Below are positions 16,894-25,811 of a stretch of DNA of 64,000 nucleotides, in pieces. Within the stretch, counting starts at the first letter, position 1; each line of letters starts with the position of its first letter. The position numbers were made by a program, and so were the translations under genes. The stretch is from Geodermatophilus dictyosporus (lineage in GTDB: Bacteria; Actinomycetota; Actinomycetes; Mycobacteriales; Geodermatophilaceae). The stretch is from the NCBI RefSeq assembly GCF_900115505.1, contig NZ_FOWQ01000006.1, forward strand, positions 214,792 to 278,791. The letters run 5' to 3'. Under the pieces are notes generated by a model. The model searched no databases and had not been told where the DNA came from. It was given only the letters and a program-made list of their open reading frames with translations.

Positions 16894-17804
16894 GCGGCAT
16901 CCAGGCGGCGCTGATCGGCTCCGGCGCCCTCGTCGGGCTCGGGGTCTTCCTGCTGCTCCGGGCGGTCCTGGTGGTCGAGCAGCCCCGGCTCACCGACGCG
17001 CTGGCCCGCCTCGACGGACGGTCGGCCGCCGCACCGACCCTGCCCCTGACGCAGGCAGGAGACAGGTGGGGACGGATAGCCGGCCGGGCGGGAACCTGGG
17101 CCGCCGGCCGGCTGCCCGCCGCCGGACCGCGGACACCGGCGCAGACGCTGGCGCTGATCGGCTGGACACCGGAGGGCTACGCCGCCCGCAAAGTCGGCCT
17201 GGCTGCGTTCGGCGCGCTCTTCGTGCCGCTGCTGACCGCCGTGCTGGGCGCTACCGGCGTCCGGCTGCCGGCCGCGGTGCCGGTGGCCGGGTCCCTGGCG
17301 CTGGCCGGGGTCCTGTTCCTCGTCGTCGACCTCGTCGTGCGCGATCAGGCCGCCGAGGCCCGCGGGCAGATGCGCCGGGCGCTGTGCTCCTACCTGGACC
17401 TGGTCAGCCTGCGGCGCGACGCCAGCGAGGGACCCACCATCGCCCTGGAGCGGGCCGCCGCCCTCGGGGAGGGCGGGGTGTTCCGGCGGATCGCCGACGC
17501 GCTCGTCACCGCCCGGCTGGCCGGCGAGCCGCCGTGGGACGGGCTGCGCCGGCTGGCCGCCGACACCGGCGTCGGGGAGCTCGCCGACGTCGCCGACATC
17601 GCGGTGGTCGCCGCGCAGGAGGGCGCGTCGATCGCCCCCACGCTGCGGGCCCGTGCCTCCTCGCTGCGCGTGCAGCTGCTCGCCGAGGAGGAGGCGGCGG
17701 CCAACACGGCCAGCGAGAAGCTCACCGCTCCGGTGGCTCTGCTGTCGATCGCGTTCCTCCTGCTGTTCCTCTATCCCGCCCTGGCCCGCCTCCTGGCCAC
17801 CTGA
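16890..17804 (+). CDS. tadC: TadC-type inner-membrane platform protein
   Basis: 304 residues from GTG. Membrane helices lie at about 9-29, two near 100-150 and one at the C-terminus (LLSIAFLLLFLYPALARLL). The T2SSF domain contains YLDLVSLRRDASEGPTIALE and ADIAVVAAQEGASIAPTLRA. It is the second platform subunit, paired with TadB. It is the last of the three motor genes; a 30-bp gap carrying GAGAAGGA, a ribosome site, separates it from the pilin gene. Confidence 0.85.
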   Translation: MSGIQAALIGSGALVGLGVFLLLRAVLVVEQPRLTDALARLDGRSAAAPTLPLTQAGDRWGRIAGRAGTWAAGRLPAAGPRTPAQTLALIGWTPEGYAARKVGLAAFGALFVPLLTAVLGATGVRLPAAVPVAGSLALAGVLFLVVDLVVRDQAAEARGQMRRALCSYLDLVSLRRDASEGPTIALERAAALGEGGVFRRIADALVTARLAGEPPWDGLRRLAADTGVGELADVADIAVVAAQEGASIAPTLRARASSLRVQLLAEEEAAANTASEKLTAPVALLSIAFLLLFLYPALARLLAT

Positions 17805-17834
17805 CCGCACGCCCCGACCGAGAAGGACAGCCCG

Positions 17835-18032
17835 ATGACACCGTTGATCAGCATCCTCACCGCCCTCGGGGCGGCGCTGCGCGACCGGCTCCGCGCGGTC
17901 CGCGCCCAGCCGGAGCGGGGCTCCTTGTCGGTCGAGCAGGTGATCATCACCGTCGCCCTCATCGGCATCGCCGTCGCCCTGGTGGCCGTGATCGCCAACG
18001 CCGTCACCTCCCGCTCGTCCTCCATCCAGTAG
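17835..18032 (+). CDS. Flp-type prepilin
   Basis: A 65-residue protein with a short basic leader, then RGSLSVEQVIITVALIGIA and a continuous hydrophobic helix of about 22 residues. G followed by five residues with Glu at +5 (G|SLSVE) fits the class IVb/Flp prepilin cleavage rule, and the position after tadC is where flp genes sit. After processing it would be the pilus subunit. The usual Tyr after Glu is Gln here. The prepilin peptidase (TadV) is not in the window and must act in trans. It is small but well supported by context. Confidence 0.75.
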   Translation: MTPLISILTALGAALRDRLRAVRAQPERGSLSVEQVIITVALIGIAVALVAVIANAVTSRSSSIQ

Positions 18033-18039
18033 CGCTCCC

Positions 18040-18504
18040 GTGGTCCCCTCCGCCGGCTCCCGCGGGCCCACCCCGCCGTCGCGGTCCGGCCGTGCCCGGG
18101 GCAGCCGGACCGGCGGCGCGGCGGGTGGACGGCTGTCGGGGGAGCGCGGCGCGGCGTCGGTGGAGCTGGCGGTCACCTTTCCCGTGGTGCTCCTGCTGGT
18201 GATGACGCTCATCCAGGGGGCGCTGTGGTTCTACGCCCGCTCCCTCGCGCTCGGGGCCGCCCAGGAGGGCGCCCGCGAGGGCCGAGTCCAGCCCGCCTCC
18301 ACCGCCCGCGCCCAGTCGGCCGCCGAGGGCTTCCTCGACCAGACCGCCTCCGACCTGCTCACCGGACGCGACGTGACGGTGAACGGCTCGCCGGCCACCA
18401 TCTCGGTGACCGTGACCGGCACCTCGCTGAGCCTGTTCCCCGGCCTGTCCGGCTGGTCGGTCACCCAGACCGCCGTCGGCCCCGTCGAACGGCCCGCCCC
18501 ATGA
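18040..18504 (+). CDS. TadE-like pseudopilin
   Basis: 154 residues from GTG (18040). A basic, Gly/Arg-rich leader of about 33 residues precedes ERGAASVELAVTFPVVLLLV, the standard TadE-like start: ERG, a Glu at +5 and a membrane helix. The exported part ends NGSPATISVTVTGTSL and FPGLSGWSV. TadE proteins are minor pilins cleaved by the same peptidase as Flp. The gene starts 8 bp after the pilin stop and overlaps the next TadE-like gene by ATGA. Confidence 0.8.
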   Translation: MVPSAGSRGPTPPSRSGRARGSRTGGAAGGRLSGERGAASVELAVTFPVVLLLVMTLIQGALWFYARSLALGAAQEGAREGRVQPASTARAQSAAEGFLDQTASDLLTGRDVTVNGSPATISVTVTGTSLSLFPGLSGWSVTQTAVGPVERPAP

Positions 18505-18926
18505 GCGCTGAGACGGGGGAGCGGGGAGCGGTGTCGGTGGAGCTGGCGCTGCTGGCCCCGGCGCTGCTGCTGCTGCTGTCCTTCGCGGTCTTCGCCGGAC
18601 GGACCCAGATCGCCGAGGGCGCCGTGCAGGAGGCCGCCCGCGCCGCCGCCCGGGAGGCCTCCCTCGCCCGTGACCCCGCCACCGCCGCCGCCCTGGCCGG
18701 CGCGCAGGCCGAGCAGACCCTGGCCGCCCAGGACCTGCGCTGCCAGACCACCAGCGTCGACGTCGACACCGCCGGGTTCTCCGCGCCGCCCGGCCAGCCC
18801 GGCGACGTCACCGTCACCATTGCCTGCGCCGTCGGCATGGCCGATCTGCTGGCGCCGGGCCTGCCCGGATCGGTGACCGTCGAGGCGGTCTTCACCAGCC
18901 CCGTCGACGCCTACCGCGAACGATGA
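18501..18926 (+). CDS. second TadE/TadF-like pseudopilin
   Basis: 141 residues from the ATG in ATGA. GERGAVSVELALLAPALLLL is the conserved TadE-like N-terminus and membrane helix. The exported region contains two cysteines (LRCQTTS and TIACAVG) spaced like a disulphide. It is probably a minor pilin pairing with the preceding TadE protein (TadE plus TadF arrangement). It overlaps the next gene by 4 bases. Confidence 0.8.
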   Translation: MSAETGERGAVSVELALLAPALLLLLSFAVFAGRTQIAEGAVQEAARAAAREASLARDPATAAALAGAQAEQTLAAQDLRCQTTSVDVDTAGFSAPPGQPGDVTVTIACAVGMADLLAPGLPGSVTVEAVFTSPVDAYRER

Positions 18927-19363
18927 GCACGCGACAGCACCTCGGGCGGGTGCACTCCGAGCGGGGGGCGATCAGCGTCTTCCTCGCCGTCCTCGTGCCC
19001 GGGCTGCTGCTGATCATCGGTCTGGCCGTCGACGGCGGCGCCAAGGTGGCCGCCACCCAGCGCGCCAACGCCGTCGCCGACGAGGCCGCCCGCGCGGGCG
19101 GCCAGGCGCTCGACGTCGCCGCCGCGCTCGCCGGGGAGATCCGGGTTGACCCGGCCGCCGCGGTCGCCGCTGCGCAGGACTACCTGGACCGCAACGCCGT
19201 GGCCGGCGCGGTGACCGTCGTCGACGGCGACACCCTGCAGGTGACCACCACCCTCACCGAGCCCACCACCTTCCTCGGCCTGATCGGCATCGCCACCCTG
19301 ACCGTCGAGGGCACCGGCACCGCGGACCTGATCACCGCCGAGAACGGAGGAGCCGGCCCATGA
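18923..19363 (+). CDS. TadG-like Flp-pilus associated protein, short form
   Basis: 146 residues. SERGAISVFLAVLVPGLLLIIGLAVDGG is the N-terminal membrane segment typical of TadG/DUF2134 proteins. It is followed by KVAATQRANAVADEAARAGGQALDV and an exported tail. It is shorter than full TadG and lacks the C-terminal von Willebrand-like part, as is usual in Actinomycetota. It overlaps the giant LysM gene by 4 bases, so the whole pilin block and that gene form one translational unit. Confidence 0.75.
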   Translation: MSTRQHLGRVHSERGAISVFLAVLVPGLLLIIGLAVDGGAKVAATQRANAVADEAARAGGQALDVAAALAGEIRVDPAAAVAAAQDYLDRNAVAGAVTVVDGDTLQVTTTLTEPTTFLGLIGIATLTVEGTGTADLITAENGGAGP

Positions 19364-22300
19364 CCGCGTCACCTCGCCCCCTCGATCCGCTGCGGCGCGC
19401 GTCCGCCCTCGTGCTCCTGGTGATCGGCGTCGCCGGCGTCCCCGTCGGCCTGTGGCGGCTCGGCGGCGCGTACCTGCCCGAGCGGTTGCCCTCCTGGGCG
19501 CAGGTCACCGCCGCCCTGAGCGGACCGGACACCGGCGCGCTGTTCCTCGGGCTGCTGGTCGCGGTCGGCTGGGCCGCGTGGGCGCTCTTCGCCGTGTCGG
19601 TGGCCGTCGAGCTGATCGCCCAGCTCTGGGATCTCCCGCCGCTACGGCTGCCTGGCCTCGCCGCGCCGCAGCAGCTGGCCGGCCTCCTGGTGGCCGCTGT
19701 CGTCGGTGTCGGCGGCGCACCGCTGCTCGCCGGCCCGGCGCTGGCCGACCCACCGGTCGTCGCCGAGCAGCCGACCGAGGAGCCTCCGCCGGCGCCCGCT
19801 CCGGCGCCGGAGAGCCAGCCGGCTGCACCCGCCGCGGCCGGGCCCGTCTACACGGTGCAGCCGCGGGACACCCTGGGTCGCATCGCCGCCCGGCACCTGG
19901 GTGACTGGGCGCGGTTCGAGGAGATCCTCGAGCTCAACCGGGGCCGACTCCAAGCCGACGGCGGTGCGCTCTCCGACCCGGGGATCATCCGACCCGGGTG
20001 GATCCTCGTGCTTCCTCCCGACGCCACCGTCGCGGCGGCCGGGCCGACCGCCGGAGAGGTGGTCGTCCAGCCGGGCGAGACCCTCGCCGACATCGCCGAG
20101 CGGCACGGCCTAAACAGCTGGCAGCCGATCTTCGACCTCAACGCCGGCGAGCCGACGCCCGGCGGCGCCCGGTTCACCGATCCCGACCTGATCCGCCCCG
20201 GCCAGGTCCTCGACCTCCCACCCGCCGATGCACCGGCCCCCGCGCCGGTCCCCCCGATCGAGCCCGAGCAACCGGCGCCGGCCCGGCCGCGCGAGAACGA
20301 GCCCACCGCGCCCACCTCACCGCCGCCGTCACCGGCTCCGGCGACGACGGCGAGCCCATCCGGTGACACAGGTCCTGATCCGGCGGCCGAGGCCGAGGTG
20401 CCGGACACCGACGAGGACCAGCCTGCGTCTGAGCTGGCGATCGTGCTCAGCGGCGGCGGAGCCCTGCTCGCCGCAGGCCTCGGCGCCGCCTGGCTCACCC
20501 ACCGCCGGCAGCGCCTGCGTCGCCGCCGTCCCGGCCGCAGGCTCGCGGCCTTGCCGGCCGGGCTCTCCGCCACACAGGCGGCGGTCACTGCCGCGGCCGG
20601 TGCCGGCCGGGCCGACTACGCGGCGCTCGACCGGGCCCTGCGCGGCCTGGCGGTGCTGATCTCCGAGGAGCCCGACGGCCGGCTTCCCGACGTCGTCGCC
20701 GCCCGGCTCGACGGCGATCGCCTGGACCTGCGGCTGCACGCCACCACCGACCGACTGCCGCCCGGGCCGTGGACCGCGGACGAGACGGGCCTCTGGTGGT
20801 CCCTAGAGCTGGGCGAGGACCCGGACATCGGCCCCGACGAGGCCCGCGGCCGCCTGGCGCCGTTCCCGACGCTGGTCACCCTCGGCACCGAGGGCGGGCG
20901 ACGCTGGCTGCTCGACCTGGAGCGTGTCGGCGTCCTGCGGGTGACCGGTCCGGCGGACCGGTGCGAGGACTTCGCCCGGCATCTGGCCGCCGAGCTCGCC
21001 GTCAACGGCTGGTCGGACCTGCTCACCGTCACCACCGTCGGCTTCGGTGAGGAACTCGTCGACCTCGCCCCCGATCGGATGCAGCCGGTCGAGGCCTCCT
21101 CTACTGCCGACCTACAGACCGAGTTGACAAAAGGCGTCGACCGCGACGGCGAGGACGTGCTGGCGGGGCGGCTGCACGCGGCGACCGGAACCGGCTGGAT
21201 GCCGCACGTCGTCCTCGCTCCGCATCAGCCGGACAGTGACCAGATCGCCGAATCAGCGAGCGCGCTCGAAGGTCGTAAGGAGCGCACTCCGACCGTCGTC
21301 GTGCTCGCTATCGAGCCGACGCAGGGGAGGGACGACTGGCTGCTCACGCTGACCGAGGACGGGTCGCTGCTCGTTCCCGCACTCGACCTGCAGCTACCGG
21401 CGCCGCAGTTGACCGCCCAGCAGGCCCGCGACATCGCCACGCTGCTGGCCTTCGAGCGCGACACCGCAGACCAGCCCATCCCCGCCGCCGAGGGCGAGCG
21501 ACCCTGGCAGGCACACACGGACGCCGGCGGCGCCCTGCGCGACGAGGTGCTCCTGCGCGGGAGCGACGAGTCCCCCGGGCCCGCTTCCCTGCACGGGTCA
21601 ACCCGACACCGCTCATCAGCTGCGCAGGACAACTCCGCGCCAGCGCAGCCGGCCAGGGGCGGAGCATCTGCTGGGCCCACGGCCGACGACGTGGCATCGC
21701 TCGACCTCCCTCGGGCGACCGGATTGCGGCAGAGGATCGAGAACGACCTGGAGCAACTCGACCGCGACCTCGCCGATTGGTGGGATCCCGACTGCACCCG
21801 GCCGCGCCTGACCTTGCTCGGCCCGGTCACGCTGCGCGCGCACGGCAACGAGCAAGCCGTCGCCAGGTCCGGGCTGCGCCGCCGCTACGAGGAGACGATC
21901 GCGTACCTCGCCACCCGCCCGCACGGCGCGACCGTCGACGAAGCCGCCACTGCCCTGCAGCCGGCCCGCGGTGGCAGGACCGACCCGGCCAGCGCACGTG
22001 CCTACGTGCACCGGATCACCGCCGGCGCCCGCGCCTGGCTCGGTACCGACCCCGCCACCGGCGACAAGCACCTCAGCCCCGGCCACCGTGGCCCTTACAC
22101 GTTGACCAACGTCCTCGTCGACGCCGATCTCTTCCGTCAGTTGCGCGCCCGCGCCGCCGTGCGCGGCAGTGACGGCATGCCCGACCTGTTGGCCGCCTTG
22201 CAGCTGGTGTCCGGACAGCCCTTTGCCCAACGTCCCAGCGGCTACGAGTGGCTCGACGGGCTGGACCTCACCCTCACTGCGGCCATCTGCGACGTCGCCC

Positions 22301-22569
22301 ACCAGGTCATCACAGCAGCACTCGCTCATGACGACCTGGACGCCGCCCGGACCGCCAGCGCCACCGCGCTGCTCGTCGCGCCCGACGACGAGAGGGTCCT
22401 GCTCGACGCCATCTGCGTCGCCTACCGCGGAGGCAACCGCGCCGAAGCCGAGACCTACGTCGCGCGCATCGTCGACGTCCATGACGGCGACGACGAGATG
22501 GACCTACCCCTCAGCACCGCCGAGGCCATCAACCGCGCTCGCCGTCAGTATCTCGATCGCGCCTCATAA
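19360..22569 (+). CDS. giant LysM-BTAD membrane protein of Tad locus
   Basis: 1069 residues. Two N-terminal membrane helices lie within about 14-90. Two LysM peptidoglycan-binding domains follow at about 163-217 (VYTVQPRDTLGRIAARH) and 233-287 (VVVQPGETLADIAERH), then a Pro/Ala-rich linker. A third helix at about 360-383 crosses back into the cytoplasm. The C-terminal half is cytoplasmic: from about 806 it has a winged-helix-like start (RPRLTLLGPVTLRAHG) and a BTAD/AfsR-type helical repeat region (near 985: ALAHDDLDAARTASATALL). The topology couples cell-wall binding outside with a regulator-like domain inside. The same gene type accompanies Tad-like loci in many actinobacterial elements. Its exact role is unknown. 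Confidence 0.85.
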   Translation: MTASPRPLDPLRRASALVLLVIGVAGVPVGLWRLGGAYLPERLPSWAQVTAALSGPDTGALFLGLLVAVGWAAWALFAVSVAVELIAQLWDLPPLRLPGLAAPQQLAGLLVAAVVGVGGAPLLAGPALADPPVVAEQPTEEPPPAPAPAPESQPAAPAAAGPVYTVQPRDTLGRIAARHLGDWARFEEILELNRGRLQADGGALSDPGIIRPGWILVLPPDATVAAAGPTAGEVVVQPGETLADIAERHGLNSWQPIFDLNAGEPTPGGARFTDPDLIRPGQVLDLPPADAPAPAPVPPIEPEQPAPARPRENEPTAPTSPPPSPAPATTASPSGDTGPDPAAEAEVPDTDEDQPASELAIVLSGGGALLAAGLGAAWLTHRRQRLRRRRPGRRLAALPAGLSATQAAVTAAAGAGRADYAALDRALRGLAVLISEEPDGRLPDVVAARLDGDRLDLRLHATTDRLPPGPWTADETGLWWSLELGEDPDIGPDEARGRLAPFPTLVTLGTEGGRRWLLDLERVGVLRVTGPADRCEDFARHLAAELAVNGWSDLLTVTTVGFGEELVDLAPDRMQPVEASSTADLQTELTKGVDRDGEDVLAGRLHAATGTGWMPHVVLAPHQPDSDQIAESASALEGRKERTPTVVVLAIEPTQGRDDWLLTLTEDGSLLVPALDLQLPAPQLTAQQARDIATLLAFERDTADQPIPAAEGERPWQAHTDAGGALRDEVLLRGSDESPGPASLHGSTRHRSSAAQDNSAPAQPARGGASAGPTADDVASLDLPRATGLRQRIENDLEQLDRDLADWWDPDCTRPRLTLLGPVTLRAHGNEQAVARSGLRRRYEETIAYLATRPHGATVDEAATALQPARGGRTDPASARAYVHRITAGARAWLGTDPATGDKHLSPGHRGPYTLTNVLVDADLFRQLRARAAVRGSDGMPDLLAALQLVSGQPFAQRPSGYEWLDGLDLTLTAAICDVAHQVITAALAHDDLDAARTASATALLVAPDDERVLLDAICVAYRGGNRAEAETYVARIVDVHDGDDEMDLPLSTAEAINRARRQYLDRAS

Positions 22570-22643
22570 GACACATGCACGCGACCGGACGGATGCCCGG
22601 CCGGTGTAGCCGCCCGGGCGCCCAGCTCTACTAGCTTCAGCAG

Positions 22644-23155
22644 ATGTTGGCGAACATGCGGAAGACGGCCCGGCGGTACCTCTCAAAGTCGTCAGGACTG
22701 CGGCCGCTGTCCTACGGGCGCTGGGCGCTTATTACCGGCGCGGCTGTGCTCGCCAGCGGTGCCGTCGTGGCGCTGGCTGTCACGTTCGGCCGGGATGAGT
22801 CGGGCACGCAGGCGGCGGCTGTCCCGCGACGCCAACCGCGGAAGCCCGTCCAGCCGCTGGGCTCCGTGACCTTCCGCATGACGCGTTCGTCGGGTCGCCA
22901 TACGTCCATGTCTTCCCCGGCGTCGGCTCGGATGACCTGATGGGCAGCGGGACCTTATGGATGGTCGGACACCACCACCCGGCCGTCTGCCGGACGACGG
23001 GCCGGGTGGTGGTGTCCGACCCGAGCGTCGGCGAGCGGGCGCGGCAGGTCGACGTCTGGGTGCAGGTCATCGGCTCGCGCGGGCTGACGCAGTACGCGCC
23101 GCTCACCTACGGCGAGATCGCGGCCAATGACCTCGACCGGCTGCCGAGCTGCTGA
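22644..23155 (+). pseudogene. small membrane-anchored exported protein, frameshifted
   Basis: The 5' part (ATG 22644) encodes a basic leader and one membrane helix (RWALITGAAVLASGAVVALAV) and then goes out of frame near 22810-22822. The conserved exported domain continues in another frame: AFVGSPYVHVFPGVGSDDL, then GHHHPAVCRTTGRVVV, VSDPSVGERARQVDVW and the end LTYGEIAANDLDRLPSC. That frame has a stop just before the shift and no good start of its own, so one base change or loss splits a protein of about 170 residues. It could be a sequencing error. A second, more decayed relative lies at 25331-25473. Confidence 0.6.
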
Positions 23156-23291
23156 GGCAGGAGGACACGTAACCGAGGGGACAAACTTGCGGAGCGGTGC
23201 GTGTCGGGGGAGACGGCAGCGGTCAGCAGCCCCTAAGTTCGCGCCGCCTGGCACCACTGGCGCCAGGATCGCAACCGACACGGGGGTCCTC

Positions 23292-25286
23292 ATGGGTCTG
23301 CGCCGCGCTTGCCTCAGCCTGATGGCCTCCAGCGCGGCGGCGGCCGCATTCTTCTCGCCGGTGGCCGCGACAGCGGACACCGTGCCGGGCACCCTTCCCG
23401 AGTCCCTGAGCGAAGCGCCGCAGGCCTTCTCAACGCAGGCAGCCGACAGCTCGCCGCAGGGGTTGCAGGTCATCGTCAACGAGCGTGGGCGCATCTCCAC
23501 CTCCTCCGACGCCGCTGGGCTTATAGGCACAACCGGCTCATTGACCATTGACAAGCCAAGTGGCGCCACGGTCCGCAGGGCAGTGTTGCTGGCGGCATCC
23601 ACCGGCGGACGGGGCCCGATGCAGGGTGAGATCACGCTTGATGGAGCGCCGGTGGCGCTCGGCCATGAGACCGCCTCGTACATCGGGTCAAGCAACTACT
23701 GGGCCGATGTAACGTCCGCCGTCAAGGCCAAGCTGGACACTGCGCCGGCCGGCGCCGTCTCCTTCACGCTCGGGGAAAGCGCCTCGGGGTCGCTTGATGG
23801 CGAAATCCTCAGCGTCATCTTCAACGACCCTAACCAGGGCGCCGACCGGTCGGTGACCTTCCTCTTCGGTGCCACCCAGACGGCCGGCGACAACTTCACC
23901 CTGCAGCTGTCCGGTCCGATCGATCCGCTGGCGCCGAGCACGATCGCCCAGATGTCGCTGGGAATTTCCTACGGGTACCAGAGCGACGGCATACAGCAGT
24001 ACAGCACGGTTGACGTCAACGGTCGGCGGCTGACGTCATCGGCCGGCGGCGAGGACGACGGTCAAGGATCCGACGGCGCCCTGATCACCGTCGGCGGCCA
24101 TGGCGACCTGCCCTTCAATGCCGACGCGCAGCTGCCTCCATCCGGGCCGCGCTCGGACGATGAGCTGTACGACCTCAAGCCCTTCGTGCGGGCTGGCGAC
24201 ACGGCCATCAACGTGACGACCGCCAACCCGTCGAACGACGACAACATCTTCTTTGCGATGTTCATGACCAACCCGCCGGTGACCGACGTCATCACGCCGG
24301 GCGACCCGCAGCTCGGCCCCTTCAAGTACGTCGCGCTGGGCGATTCCTTCTCGGCGGGCGAAGGCGTCGAGCCATTCTTCGAGCCGAACAACAAGTGCCA
24401 CCGCTCGACACAGGCGTACTCGACGCTGGTGCAGGTCCCCGGTGCCGACGCCACGCTCCAAGAGCTGAGCCGCAACCCGGACACCGGCGTGGCCTGGGGC
24501 TTCCAGGCGTGCAGCGGAGCGGAGGCCCGCAACCTGCTTAATGACGGAGCCGGACGCTACGGCGACCCGCTCGGTCAGCTGGAGCTGAACCGCTCCGCTG
24601 ATACCGGCAACGCCAACGACCTGCCGGTCGACGCGGATACGGATCTAGTCACCGTGACGATCGGCGGCAACGACGCCTCCTTCGCGGACATCGTGACCTT
24701 CTGCGCCACCACCCCCAACTGCCAGACCGCCCGCTACCAGGGCAAGACGTTGGACCAGTTCCAGCGTGAGGCGCGCGACCGGCTGGCGCCGCAGCTGTCG
24801 GCGATTTACGCACGGGTCCACGAGCAGGCGCCGCAGGCCCGCATCCTGGTGCTGGGCTATCCGCAGCTTTTCCCAGCGTCGGCTGCCGAGCAGAACTGCG
24901 CCAAGCTGCGCGAGCAGACCGTGTATGTGAGGGCGAGCGCAGCCGGCAGAGGCGCGGTCGTGCCGGTCGCCAACATCGGCTTCACGAACGCTGAGCAGAA
25001 CGCCATGCGCCGCTGGACGTCCGAGCTGAACCAAACGATCGCCGACCGGGTCAACCGCGACGGCTCGGGCTACGTTGAGTTCGTCCCCGTTGACGCCGCC
25101 TTCGCGGGCCACGAGGTCTGCGGGAACGCCGGCGAGTGGATCAACGGTCCGACCCTGGCGACGATCGCCTCCATCAGGGGGCGGAGCCCGGTGGCCAATA
25201 GCCAGTCATTCCACCCAAACGCGGCTGGCCAGGCGGATGGCTACGCCGCGGCGGTCAATGAGCGGTTGGGGCTGCCGCACTTCTAA
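23292..25286 (+). CDS. secreted SGNH-family hydrolase (lipase/esterase-like)
   Basis: 664 residues from the ATG at 23292, which starts a signal peptide (MGLRRACLSLMASS, Ala-rich core, cleavage near ATADT). Residues 60-330 form a beta-rich domain I do not recognise (SLTIDKPSGATVRRAVLL and onward, with many Gly/Asp loops). Residues 345-664 are an SGNH hydrolase: block I G350-D-S352 (nucleophile Ser), block III G458-G-N-D461, and block V with H641-P-N. It would cleave ester or acyl groups outside the cell, for example on lipids or cell-wall glycans. It stands between two relatives of the same broken small gene. Confidence 0.85.
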   Translation: MGLRRACLSLMASSAAAAAFFSPVAATADTVPGTLPESLSEAPQAFSTQAADSSPQGLQVIVNERGRISTSSDAAGLIGTTGSLTIDKPSGATVRRAVLLAASTGGRGPMQGEITLDGAPVALGHETASYIGSSNYWADVTSAVKAKLDTAPAGAVSFTLGESASGSLDGEILSVIFNDPNQGADRSVTFLFGATQTAGDNFTLQLSGPIDPLAPSTIAQMSLGISYGYQSDGIQQYSTVDVNGRRLTSSAGGEDDGQGSDGALITVGGHGDLPFNADAQLPPSGPRSDDELYDLKPFVRAGDTAINVTTANPSNDDNIFFAMFMTNPPVTDVITPGDPQLGPFKYVALGDSFSAGEGVEPFFEPNNKCHRSTQAYSTLVQVPGADATLQELSRNPDTGVAWGFQACSGAEARNLLNDGAGRYGDPLGQLELNRSADTGNANDLPVDADTDLVTVTIGGNDASFADIVTFCATTPNCQTARYQGKTLDQFQREARDRLAPQLSAIYARVHEQAPQARILVLGYPQLFPASAAEQNCAKLREQTVYVRASAAGRGAVVPVANIGFTNAEQNAMRRWTSELNQTIADRVNRDGSGYVEFVPVDAAFAGHEVCGNAGEWINGPTLATIASIRGRSPVANSQSFHPNAAGQADGYAAAVNERLGLPHF

Positions 25287-25330
25287 ACCAGCCGACGGCC
25301 TGCTACCGGATGATCGGCCGGCTGATGCCG

Positions 25331-25473
25331 GTCCGACCCGGACGTCGGAGAGGACCTTCAGCAGTCCGACGTCTGGCTCCGGATCGACGCCCAGCCCGGA
25401 CGCGACGCCCTACGCCACGCGGGTCTACGGCGACATCGACCCGGCTGCCCCGGAGCGGTTGCCTCAGTGCTGA
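25331..25473 (+). pseudogene. decayed paralogue fragment of the 22644-23155 gene
   Basis: In one frame the segment reads DPDVGEDLQQSDVWLRIDAQ, matching DPSVGERARQVDVWVQVIG of the gene at 22644-23155. After a one-base shift it continues YATRVYGDI and ends ERLPQC-stop, matching TYGEI and DRLPSC-stop. The DNA also aligns (gtccgacccg, then gacgtctgg). Only the last 45 or so codons survive and no start is present. Confidence 0.65.
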
Positions 25474-25479
25474 GGCGGC

Positions 25480-25701
25480 TCAGGCCGTCATGTCGGCCCG
25501 GCAGTCGACTGCGGCTGACCAGGCGAACCAGGCGCGACCCCGGGCATCGACCGTCGGGTCGAGCGCCGTAACCGTGAAGGTCGACCAGTCCGGACGCAGC
25601 CCTCGGTCAATGGCCAGCAGTCGCAGCTGGGCCCGGAGGCCGGCAGCGGCGCGCCCGGGCTGATTGAAGGGCAACGCGGCGGTGGCCGACAGGACGGGCA
25701 T
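25480..25701 (-). CDS. small hypothetical protein
   Basis: 73 residues. The sequence is protein-like (RAAAGLRAQLRLLAIDRGL, then PDWSTFTVTALDPTVDARGR and AWFAWSAAVD) rather than Arg/Pro-rich shadow. The DxxGRxWF(x)W pattern recalls a family of small proteins common in actinobacterial genomic islands, but I cannot name it. It is transcribed away from the restriction operon. No ribosome site is obvious, so the assignment is tentative. Confidence 0.45.
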   Translation of the reverse strand: MPVLSATAALPFNQPGRAAAGLRAQLRLLAIDRGLRPDWSTFTVTALDPTVDARGRAWFAWSAAVDCRADMTA

Positions 25702-25811
25702 GGCACCAGCGTCACGGACGGATCATGCGGCTGATAGCCCGGTTGCCGTTGGCCTCCCACCGTTGAGTAGGGCTGGCAGCCACGCCGCGAGCCTCAATAG
25801 CCCAGAAACGT

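Noticed and set aside
14570..17804. A type II secretion system rather than Tad
   Set aside because: CpaF-type ATPase, separate TadB and TadC, Flp-like prepilin and TadE proteins fit Tad; no GspD/GspG-like genes.
23127..23291. Earlier start of the SGNH hydrolase at 23127
   Set aside because: Those codons overlap the preceding gene remnant and delay the signal peptide, which begins properly at 23292.
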